Assembly (NCBI RefSeq): GCF_900156175.1
Contig: NZ_FTMV01000024.1
Coordinates: forward strand, 1 to 54,649
Source of the DNA: Janthinobacterium sp. TND4EL3
Lineage (GTDB): Bacteria > Pseudomonadota > Gammaproteobacteria > Burkholderiales > Burkholderiaceae_D
Length of the DNA stretch: 54,649 bases
Direction: 5' to 3'
A program made the position numbers and the translations under genes. Below are positions 1-6,710 of this stretch, one piece after another (position 1 is the first letter of the stretch; each line of letters opens with the position of its first letter). The notes under the pieces are model-generated. The model searched no databases. It saw only the letters and a list, made by a program, of their open reading frames with translations, and was not told the origin of the DNA.

Positions 1-168
1 AGCGACCTGTCCGCCCCCGTGGCGCTGGTGGTGGCGCCGCCCGCCGTCGTGCGGCCGATCCAGCCCGGCAAGCCGTGGTTCCGCGCGCGCAGCGGTAATC
101 ACGCGTATCTGCCCTGGTGGGGCTTGCGCCACGATGCGCCCGAGTATTACCAGGGGTTTTCACAGTGA
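1..168 (+). CDS. C-terminal fragment of an unidentified protein
   Basis: The reading frame is open from the first base of the window to a TGA at 166-168 and encodes the last 55 residues of a protein that begins outside. The visible tail is proline/valine-rich and then aromatic, ending in a stretch with YLPWW and EYYQGF. I do not recognise the family. It lies 19 bp upstream of a PAAR gene in the same orientation, so it may belong to a type VI secretion effector, immunity or adaptor module; that is context only. Confidence 0.6.
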   Translation, partial: SDLSAPVALVVAPPAVVRPIQPGKPWFRARSGNHAYLPWWGLRHDAPEYYQGFSQ

Positions 169-187
169 AACGCGATCAGGAGGCGAT

Positions 188-451
188 ATGCGCGGCGTAA
201 TCCGCTTGAACGATCCTACCAGCCACGGCGGTAAGGTGGTGGGCGCGGCGCCGGACAGCACGGTGCTGGGCGTGGCCGTGGCGCGCAAGGGCGATCCTTG
301 CACCTGCCCCATCAAGGGGCACGTGCGCTGCGTGATCGCCGAGGGCGATCCGCAAGTGCTGATCGATGGCGTGCCCGTGGCGTTTGATGGGCACAAGACC
401 AGCTGCGGCGCCAGCCTGATGTCCACCGTGGGCAACAGCGGGCGCGGCTAG
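188..451 (+). CDS. PAAR domain-containing protein (T6SS spike tip)
   Basis: An 87-residue protein that is essentially one PAAR domain. PAAR proteins form the sharpened tip on the VgrG spike of type VI secretion systems and carry effectors. Visible hallmarks are the N-terminal RLNDPTSHGGKV stretch, the CTCP segment, a following HVRC, the GDPQVLIDGVPVAFDGHKTSCGA block and the glycine-rich end; His and Cys residues are placed as in the zinc site of the family. The start at 188 is preferred over an upstream in-frame ATG at 134 because an AGGAGG-like site (178-183) sits just before it and the domain begins at once. There is no C-terminal toxin extension. No VgrG, Hcp or sheath gene is in the window, so it is an orphan here or the edge of a cluster to the left. 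Confidence 0.88.
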   Translation: MRGVIRLNDPTSHGGKVVGAAPDSTVLGVAVARKGDPCTCPIKGHVRCVIAEGDPQVLIDGVPVAFDGHKTSCGASLMSTVGNSGRG

Positions 452-457
452 AGACGG

Positions 458-1780
458 TCAGCCCACGCAGGCGTCGATGGCCGTGCCCAGCTTGTCGACG
501 ATTTCATCGACGTGGCTGGCGTCGATGATGTAGGGCGGCGCCAGCAGGATGTGGTCGCCGTGCAAGCCGTCGATGGTGCCGCCCATGGGGTAGCACATCA
601 GTCCGTTTTGCATGGCTTGCGCCTTGATGCGCGCGTGCAGGCGGCGGGCCGGGTCGAACGGCTGCTTGCTGGTGCGCTCCTGCACCAGTTCCAGGCCCAG
701 GAACAGGCCGCGGCCGCGGATGTCGCCCACGTGCGCATGGTCGCCGAAGCGCTGGCGCAGGCGCTGTTGCAGCAAGCCGCCCATGGTGCGCACGTTGGCC
801 AATAAATCGCGTTCCTCGATCTGTTGCTGCACGGCCAGGGCGGCGGCGCAGGCCGTGGCGTGGCCGATGTACGTGTGGCCATGCTGGAAGAAGCCCGTGC
901 CGGCGCGGATGGTCTCGCGGATGTCCTTGGACACCATCACGGCGCCGATGGGCTGGTAGCCGGCGCCCAGGCCCTTGGCGATGCAGATGAGGTCGGCCGT
1001 GATGCCTTCCTGCTCGCAGGCGAACAGGCTGCCCGTGCGGCCTATGCCGCACATGACTTCGTCGAGGATCAACAGGATGCCGTGGCGCTGACAGATGGCG
1101 CGCATGCGCGCAAAATAGCCGGCGACGGCGGGCAGGGCGCCGGCCGTGGCGCCGACGACGGGTTCGGCGATGAAGGCCATGACGTTCTCCGCACCCAGTG
1201 CGACGATATTGTCTTCCAGTTCCTGGCCCAGGCGCGTCACGTAGTCGCCATCCGTTTCATGGGGCGCCTGGTCGCGCCAGGCGTAGCAGGGCGACACGTG
1301 GGTCACGCCGATCAGCAGCGGTTCGAACTGCTGCCGGCGCCAGGCGTTGCCGCCCGTCGCCAGGGCGCCCAGGGTGTTGCCGTGATAGCTCTGGCGGCGG
1401 GCGATGACGTGGCGGCGCTGTGGCTGGCCCCGCTCGACGAAATACTGGCGCGCCATCTTCAAGGCGCTTTCCACGGCTTCCGAGCCGCCCGAGACGAAAT
1501 ACACGCTGTCGATGCCGGCAGGCGCCCGGGCGACGAGAAAGTCGGCCAGTTCTTCCATCGGTGCGCTGGTAAAGAAGGAGCTGTGCGCGTAGGCCATCGT
1601 GGCAATCTGCCGCTGTACGGCGGCGATCACGGCCGCATCCGAATGGCCGAGGCAGGAGACGGCGGCACCGCCGCAGGCGTCCAGGTAGCGCTTGCCGTCG
1701 GCATCGACCAGGTAGGGCCCGTCGCCACCGGCGGCGACAGGGTAGCTGGCGGTCAGGCTGCGGTGGAAGACATGGCTCAT
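458..1780 (-). CDS. Class-III (PLP-dependent) aspartate aminotransferase family protein
   Basis: A 440-residue fold-type I PLP enzyme of the class-III aminotransferase family (omega-amino acid / acetylornithine-like). It moves an amino group to a keto acid acceptor; the donor cannot be read from sequence. Motifs include the N-terminal GGDGPYLVDADGKRYLDACGG, FVSGGSEAVESALKMARQY, the FIAEPVVGA segment, LILDEVMCGIGRTG with the cofactor Asp, and ICIAKGLGAGYQPIGAV with the Schiff-base Lys. The ATG at 1780 is chosen over one 66 bp upstream because the protein then starts with the usual SHVFHRS leader. It lies 81 bp downstream of an RpiR-type regulator in the same direction and is probably co-transcribed with and controlled by it. 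RpiR control suggests a sugar- or amino-sugar-linked signal. Confidence 0.9.
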   Translation of the reverse strand: MSHVFHRSLTASYPVAAGGDGPYLVDADGKRYLDACGGAAVSCLGHSDAAVIAAVQRQIATMAYAHSSFFTSAPMEELADFLVARAPAGIDSVYFVSGGSEAVESALKMARQYFVERGQPQRRHVIARRQSYHGNTLGALATGGNAWRRQQFEPLLIGVTHVSPCYAWRDQAPHETDGDYVTRLGQELEDNIVALGAENVMAFIAEPVVGATAGALPAVAGYFARMRAICQRHGILLILDEVMCGIGRTGSLFACEQEGITADLICIAKGLGAGYQPIGAVMVSKDIRETIRAGTGFFQHGHTYIGHATACAAALAVQQQIEERDLLANVRTMGGLLQQRLRQRFGDHAHVGDIRGRGLFLGLELVQERTSKQPFDPARRLHARIKAQAMQNGLMCYPMGGTIDGLHGDHILLAPPYIIDASHVDEIVDKLGTAIDACVG

Positions 1781-1839
1781 GGCATCGCTTTCATATCGGC
1801 AAAGGGGAAAGCCGATTATAGGACGCGCCGCGTCGCGAT

Positions 1840-1887
1840 GCAACATTTGATGTATTTGTTTTTAATTTGCATCATTTGATGTTTTTG
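1840..1887. promoter_or_regulatory. 19-bp direct repeat, candidate RpiR operator
   Basis: Two copies of GCAWCATTTGATGTWTTTG lie at 1840-1858 and 1869-1887, identical at 17 of 19 positions and offset by 29 bp. The second contains the palindrome CATCA-TT-TGATG. They span the end of the RpiR gene and the gap before the aminotransferase start. MurR/RpiR regulators commonly bind such short palindromes, so this is a plausible operator acting on the aminotransferase; binding is inferred. Confidence 0.5.
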
Positions 1888-2758
1888 CGTAGGCGCCCAG
1901 TGCCCGCAACTGGCTTTCCGCCGCACCGATGGCCTGCACGGCATCCGGTCCCGCGCGCGCCACCAGCAATTCCGCCAGGCTTTCCACGGCGGCGATGCCG
2001 GCCACGATGGAGGGGAAGAAGGAGGGGCTGTCGACGGCGATGACGATGCTGGCGTCGGCCTGCAGGGCCAGCGGCGAGATGGCGCTGTCGCTGATGGCGA
2101 CCACCTGGCAGCCGGCCTGGCGCGCCGCCTGCGCCACCAGCAGCGCTTCGCTGGAATACGGCGCGAAGCTGACGACGACGACGGCTTCGCCCGCCTGCAG
2201 GGCGCGCAAGTCCATTTCCAGCGTGCCGCCCTGGCCGCTCAGCAGCTGCACGCTGGGGCGCAGCAGCCGGTACAGGTAATGCAGGGTGTAGGCGATGGGG
2301 TGGGCGGCGCGAAAGCCGGCCACGTGCACGCGCGGCGCCGCCTGCAGCAGGCTGGCGGCCGCGTCCAGGGCGGCGTGGCTGGCGCTTTCCGTGGCGGCCA
2401 GGTTGCGCTGCTGCGCCGTGAAGACGTCGGCGATGAGGTCGCGCTCCTGCCCTTCCTTGCCGGCCAGCGCATCGGCCTTGGCCGCGTAGCCGGCCGGCCC
2501 TGCGCGCAGGCGTTCGACGAAGAGGGCTTTCAGCTCGGGCCAGCCGGCAAAGCCCAGCTGCTGCGCCAGGCGCACGAGGGCGGCCGATTGCACCCGGGCC
2601 CGCGTGGCGATGCTGCGCATCGACAACACGGCCACGTCGTCCGGATGGTCGGCCAGGTAGCGCGCGCCGGCCTGGAATTGCGGGCTCAGTTCCGCATGGC
2701 GCGCCTTGATCAGGGCCATCAATGCCGCATGGTTATCGGGGGGTGTCGCTGCCTGCAT
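1862..2758 (-). CDS. MurR/RpiR family transcriptional regulator
   Basis: 298 residues with the two-domain RpiR layout: an N-terminal helix-turn-helix (about residues 5-85, including VLSMRSIATRARVQSAALVRLAQQLGFAGWPELKALF) and a C-terminal SIS sugar-phosphate-binding domain (about 125-265, including VHVAGFRAAHPIAYTLHYL and VVVVSFAPYSSEALLVAQAARQAGCQVVAISDS). Members sense phosphosugars or related metabolites and act as repressors or activators of adjacent catabolic genes. The gene is directly upstream of the class-III aminotransferase, same strand, with a repeated palindromic element at its 3' end. The ATG at 2758 gives the usual length. Confidence 0.92.
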   Translation of the reverse strand: MQAATPPDNHAALMALIKARHAELSPQFQAGARYLADHPDDVAVLSMRSIATRARVQSAALVRLAQQLGFAGWPELKALFVERLRAGPAGYAAKADALAGKEGQERDLIADVFTAQQRNLAATESASHAALDAAASLLQAAPRVHVAGFRAAHPIAYTLHYLYRLLRPSVQLLSGQGGTLEMDLRALQAGEAVVVVSFAPYSSEALLVAQAARQAGCQVVAISDSAISPLALQADASIVIAVDSPSFFPSIVAGIAAVESLAELLVARAGPDAVQAIGAAESQLRALGAYAKTSNDAN

Positions 2759-2802
2759 CGCCGTGCCTCATTCAATACGTTGCGGCGATGGTACAGGATT
2801 CG

Positions 2803-3087
2803 TCAGCGCACCGGTAGCGGCAAGCCTGGCGCCAGGGCCGCCGTGCGCGGACGCAGGCGGGCAAACAGGTGCGGCCCGGCCGGCTGGCGGCGCGGTCCCG
2901 TCGTCAGCACACGCAAGGCGGTGGCCAGCGGCACGTCGTGGCAGTGCAGGAACAGGGCGGCGGCACCCGTGCCGGCCATTTCCTGCAGGGCCAGCGCATG
3001 TTCGACCAGCGCCGCCGTGCGCATGTCCAGCCGCATGGGAATGTCGGGCTGGAATAATTGGGCATCGATGGGCCGCGCATCGCGCAT
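2803..3087 (-). CDS. Small hypothetical protein
   Basis: A 94-residue ORF with protein-like composition in its first two thirds (an amphipathic stretch with LVEHALALQEMAGTGAAALFLHCHDVPLATALRVL) and a Pro/Arg-rich basic tail. I recognise no family, signal peptide or membrane segment. It sits alone between the RpiR gene and the TonB receptor on the same strand. No convincing ribosome-binding site precedes the ATG. It is called because no better candidate occupies this stretch and because its helix-forming segment is not the low-complexity Arg/Ala output typical of shadow frames. Confidence 0.5.
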   Translation of the reverse strand: MRDARPIDAQLFQPDIPMRLDMRTAALVEHALALQEMAGTGAAALFLHCHDVPLATALRVLTTGPRRQPAGPHLFARLRPRTAALAPGLPLPVR

Positions 3088-3186
3088 GTGCTGTCGCCGG
3101 GTAGGATGGTCGAGCTGACAGCATAAAAGGCGCGCGGTTTCCCATCTTGCGCTAAATCAATTCCCATGGCGAAGAGATGCCACAAG

Positions 3187-3217
3187 GCAAAAAAACGCCA
3201 ACCGTTGCCGGCTGGCG
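3187..3217 (-). terminator. Rho-independent terminator of the TonB receptor gene
   Basis: A 9-bp stem (3196-3204 with 3209-3217, one G-U pair in minus-strand RNA) with a 4-nt loop is followed on the minus strand by seven U residues (3189-3195). It lies about 110 nt beyond the stop codon of the receptor gene ending at 3330. Confidence 0.8.
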
Positions 3218-3270
3218 CTGAAAACCCTCGCAAGGAAGAAAAAACTCTGATTGGCAGTGCTGTTTCTATG

Positions 3271-3323
3271 CCTGAGCAAACCATCGCCGGCGCGCGGCGC
3301 GCCGCGCGGCCGGTTTGCTCAGG
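3271..3323 (-). repeat. Very strong nested hairpin at the 3' end of the TonB receptor
   Basis: A perfect 12-bp inverted repeat (CCTGAGCAAACC at 3271-3282, GGTTTGCTCAGG at 3312-3323) encloses an 18-bp perfect GC palindrome at 3291-3308. Together they can form one nearly continuous stem of about 25 bp. It starts 7 nt after the receptor stop codon. No U-run follows directly, so it is not a textbook terminator; a 3' stabilising or processing structure is more likely. Confidence 0.7.
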
Positions 3324-3329
3324 TCACTG

Positions 3330-5996
3330 TCACAAGCTCCAACGTAATGACAAACCGACGACCTTGTCATACCGGCGCACGTCGCGCACATACTCCGGCG
3401 TGTCGTGATAGTCGTGGTAGGTCGAGTCGAGCAGGTTGTTGGCGTCCAGCGTCACCGTCATGGTCGGGTTGATCTTGTACGAGATCGACGCGTCCAGGGT
3501 CTTCGTCGGCGCCACGGTCAGGTGGATGCCCTTGCCGCGGTAGTTGTAGTCGTCGACGAACTTGTCGCGCCAGCTGTAGGCCAGGCGTGCCGACCACGGG
3601 CCCTGCTCGTACAGGCCGACGACGTTGGCCGACCATTTCGACATGCCCGTGAATGGATGCGAGTTGCCATCCACCTCTTCCAGTTCGCCCGTCATGTAGG
3701 TGGCGTTGGCCTGCAGGCCCAGCCCTTTCATCCAGCCAGGCAGCTTGTCATAGAACTGCTGGTAGGCCATCTCCATGCCCTGCAAGTGGCCCTTCGAGGT
3801 ATTGCGCGGACGCGTGATGTCGTATTCGATGCCGTTGTAGGTTTCCTTGGCCGAGCCGGACAGGATGTAGTTCTTGAAGTTGTGGCGGAACACGGTGGCC
3901 GTGACGGAACCCGTCGGCGCGAAGTACCATTCCAGAGCCAGGTCCAGGTTCTTGCCTTCCACGGGCTTCAGGTCCGGGTTGCCGCCGCCGCCCGTCGGGC
4001 GCACCATGTCCAGGCTCTGGCTCAGGGTCACGCCGGGATTGAAGTCGGCGAAGTTGGCGCGCTGGATCGCCTTGCCCGCCGTCATGCGGCCGATCAGGTC
4101 CTGGCGCAGCATGGCTTTCAAGGTCATGCTGGGCAGGACATCCGTGTCGGAAGTATTCACGCGCACGGGCGAGATGACACCGTTTTGCGAGGAATTGCCC
4201 TGCAGGTCCTGCTTGGTCTGCACCACGCGCACGCCCAGGGTGCCGTCGAACGGCACCGCGCCCAGGTCGAAGCCGATGCGCGCCTTGCCGTAGACGGCAT
4301 TGGTTTTTTCCACGTCCTGGAAGTGCGTCAGCGGATCTTCCGGGCTGCGTTCGCTGCTGCCCGTAAACAGCTGGCGCAGCAGGGCCGTGTTGTTGAGCAT
4401 GAAATCGCGGCAGGGCGTGATCCAGCTTTGCAGGCCGAAGTTGCCCGTGTTCTGGTGCGAGGTGCAGGCCAGGCCGGGAATGCTGTCGGCGGTGATGGGC
4501 GAGGACAGGCCGCCCTGCACGTTCTTTTCGCGGATCGATTCGGCCTTGCGCTTGGCGATGCGCACGCCCGTGGAGAATTCACGGAAGAAGCCCGTGCTGT
4601 CCATGTCGTAGGTGGCGTCCGCGCGCCAGTCGGTGGAGCTGCCTTCGTCGTGGCTGTGGTTGTCGTAGAAGCCGAGCAGGGTGTAGTTCTTCGGATCGGC
4701 CATGTTGTAGCCGGGGTAGCTGATCTGCGCGCCGCCGTTCACATTCGTGCTGCCGATGACGCTGGTCGGATGGGCGAGGAAGTCGAGGATGGGGAATTCG
4801 CGCTCGAAGTTGCTCACCGTGCGCGCCAGTTCCGTCGTCACGCGCAATTGCGGCGTCACGTCCCAGCGCGCGCCGATGGCGCCTTGCGAACCGATCGAGC
4901 GGTCGCGCCGCGCCTGGGTCGAACCGAGCGTGAACGGCGACCACGGGCCGTCGATCTTGCCTACCGTGCCAGCCTGGTTGGTGCCGGGGATCAGCGTGAT
5001 GTCGGGATTTTGTCCCCAGGGCAGCGAACCGACGAAGAACTGGCTGTCGAACGCATGCTTGATCAGGGTCGACATGCCTTCCGCATACACTTCGACCTGC
5101 GAGTTCGGGCGCCACTGGAAGGCGGCATTTGCCGCGTAGCGCTTGCGGTCGCCCACGGTCGGGATCATGCCGACGGAATCGGGGCCCGTGATATTGCCCG
5201 CTTCGGGGCGCTTGACGGGTTCGGCGTTCCAGATCGTCTCGTCATAGTATTTGCTGCGCTGGTAGGACAGGCCGAGCAAGGCGCCGAATTCGCCGTATGG
5301 CGTCTTCCAGCGGTTCGAGACCATGCCGCTGACGTTCGGGTCCGTCGAGCCGGACTTGTCGCGGTGCTCGGCGCGCACATTGCCCGAGGCGGTAAAACCC
5401 TTGAAATCGAAGGGGCGGTTGGTGCGCACGTCGATCACGCCGGCCGTGCCGCCTTCGACCATGTCGGCGCCCTGCGATTTATACACGTCCACGCGCTGCA
5501 GCATGGCCGTCGGGATGTCGGCCAGGTACAGGCTGCGGCCCACGGACGTGAACATTTCGCGGCCATTGAGCAGGGTCACGACGCCGGGCAAGCCGCGGAT
5601 GATGACGGAACCGGCTTCGCCGCCTTCGCGGCGGATCTGCACGCCCGTCACGCGGCCGAGGATTTCGGCCACGTTCTTGTCGGGGAATTTGCCGATTTCA
5701 TCGGCGACGATGGAGTCGACCACCTGGTCATTATTCTTCTTGATCGTCTGCGCGCTCTGTGCCGCCCGGCGCACGCCCGTGACGGCCACCACCGCGATGC
5801 CGCTGTCGGCTGGCGTCGCAGCAGGCGCTGTTTCTGCCACTTCTGCCGCCGGCGGCTCCGCGGCGGGCGCCTGCTGCGCCCACACGGAAGCGCTGCTCAG
5901 CAGGCCGGCGCCGGCCAGCGCGGCCACCGTGGCCTTCAAGGTCAGCCGTGTGTTGTGCCGGGACGTGCGGGTGCCCGTTGCTATCAATCTGTCCAT
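3330..5996 (-). CDS. TonB-dependent receptor
   Basis: 888 residues with an outer-membrane signal peptide (hydrophobic stretch about 22-40, cleavage near ASVWAQ), then a Pro/Ala linker, a plug domain (about 65-200: VAVTGVRRAAQSAQTIKKNNDQVVDS, KFPDKNVAEILGRVTGVQIRREGGEAGSVIIRGLPG, LLNGREMFT) and a 22-strand-type barrel ending in LSLRWSL with the terminal-aromatic signature. The KFPDKNVAEIL form of the plug is typical of large TonB receptors in Xanthomonas/Caulobacter-type carbohydrate loci; the ligand cannot be read. A GGTGGAG ribosome-binding site precedes the ATG at 5996. It is a single-gene unit with its own terminator; no inner-membrane transporter or sigma/anti-sigma pair adjoins it. Confidence 0.93.
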   Translation of the reverse strand: MDRLIATGTRTSRHNTRLTLKATVAALAGAGLLSSASVWAQQAPAAEPPAAEVAETAPAATPADSGIAVVAVTGVRRAAQSAQTIKKNNDQVVDSIVADEIGKFPDKNVAEILGRVTGVQIRREGGEAGSVIIRGLPGVVTLLNGREMFTSVGRSLYLADIPTAMLQRVDVYKSQGADMVEGGTAGVIDVRTNRPFDFKGFTASGNVRAEHRDKSGSTDPNVSGMVSNRWKTPYGEFGALLGLSYQRSKYYDETIWNAEPVKRPEAGNITGPDSVGMIPTVGDRKRYAANAAFQWRPNSQVEVYAEGMSTLIKHAFDSQFFVGSLPWGQNPDITLIPGTNQAGTVGKIDGPWSPFTLGSTQARRDRSIGSQGAIGARWDVTPQLRVTTELARTVSNFEREFPILDFLAHPTSVIGSTNVNGGAQISYPGYNMADPKNYTLLGFYDNHSHDEGSSTDWRADATYDMDSTGFFREFSTGVRIAKRKAESIREKNVQGGLSSPITADSIPGLACTSHQNTGNFGLQSWITPCRDFMLNNTALLRQLFTGSSERSPEDPLTHFQDVEKTNAVYGKARIGFDLGAVPFDGTLGVRVVQTKQDLQGNSSQNGVISPVRVNTSDTDVLPSMTLKAMLRQDLIGRMTAGKAIQRANFADFNPGVTLSQSLDMVRPTGGGGNPDLKPVEGKNLDLALEWYFAPTGSVTATVFRHNFKNYILSGSAKETYNGIEYDITRPRNTSKGHLQGMEMAYQQFYDKLPGWMKGLGLQANATYMTGELEEVDGNSHPFTGMSKWSANVVGLYEQGPWSARLAYSWRDKFVDDYNYRGKGIHLTVAPTKTLDASISYKINPTMTVTLDANNLLDSTYHDYHDTPEYVRDVRRYDKVVGLSLRWSL

Positions 5997-6301
5997 CTTG
6001 TCTCCACCTGTATTTTAGTTATGTTGAGAACGCTGCGGCAGTCGCCGCCAGAGCTGAAACTTGCTCAAGAAACATGGTATGGGGAATGACTTTGCCCCAC
6101 AAATGACTTCTTTTGCGATGTCAATATCAATTCCGGTATCCCTGCTGCATCCATGCGCCCTGGCGGCAGGCGCGCGTGCGTTGCAAGCACTCCACAGGGG
6201 CGGAAAATAGTTTTGTATTTTTTGCGGCCGGCCGCGTTGAGGTGGTGATGCAGTGGCGCCCATGATGTGCGCCGCCATCCCACTCACTGAAAGGATCATC
6301 C
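5997..6301. other. Intergenic region, divergent promoters expected
   Basis: This 305-bp gap separates the divergently transcribed TonB receptor and the YbjN-like gene. It should hold both promoters, but I cannot assign -35/-10 pairs confidently. The only clear element is a 12-bp palindrome GCGGCCGGCCGC at 6224-6235 preceded by a T-run. No convincing gene is seen. Confidence 0.4.
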
Positions 6302-6706
6302 ATGACCACACTCACCACCGCCACCGAATTCCTGCTGCAGCACCTGCGCGCGGAGGGCTACCCGGCGCAGACCGATAGCGATGGCGATATCGTTTTCCGC
6401 TTCGAGGGCATGGGGTATGTGCTGTGCCTGGACGCCGACGATGTCCAGTTTGGCAAACTGCTGCTGCCGAATGTCTGGCCGATCGATTCGCCGCAGGAGC
6501 AGCAGCGCGTGCTGGCGGCGCTCGATGAAGTCAACCGCCGCATCAAGCTGGTGAAGGGCCACGTGGTGCGCGGCCAGGTGTGGTTCTGCATCGAGATGCT
6601 GCTGCTGGAACAGCAGCACTGGGCGCATTTCCTGGCGCGCGCCACGCGTTCGATGGCGCATGCGGCCTCGCTGTTCGCCAGTGAAATGCGCGCCAGCGCG
6701 GAGTAA
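6302..6706 (+). CDS. YbjN-like / type III secretion chaperone-fold protein
   Basis: 134 residues resembling the YbjN / secretion-chaperone-like alpha-beta fold: an N-terminal helix (TATEFLLQHLRAEGYPA), two strands (DIVFRFEGMGYVLCLDADD), a central helix (QQRVLAALDEVNRRIKLVKGHVV), a strand pair ending RGQVWFCIEMLL and a C-terminal helix. Family members are cytoplasmic and poorly characterised; some affect motility and stress in enterobacteria. A GAAAGGA ribosome-binding site lies 7 nt before the ATG. It ends 4 bp before the convergent stop of the GGDEF/EAL gene. No enzymatic motif is visible. Confidence 0.7.
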   Translation: MTTLTTATEFLLQHLRAEGYPAQTDSDGDIVFRFEGMGYVLCLDADDVQFGKLLLPNVWPIDSPQEQQRVLAALDEVNRRIKLVKGHVVRGQVWFCIEMLLLEQQHWAHFLARATRSMAHAASLFASEMRASAE

Positions 6707-6710
6707 GGCG

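Noticed and set aside
3405..6089. 894-codon open frame on the plus strand opposite the TonB receptor
   Set aside because: It is rich in Val, His, Gly, Arg and Ala with no domain pattern, and lies entirely antisense to a clear receptor gene; a codon-bias shadow.
6224..6235. GC palindrome next to a T-run before the YbjN-like gene
   Set aside because: The T-run precedes the hairpin on the plus strand and would be an A-run after it on the minus strand, so it is not a terminator on either.
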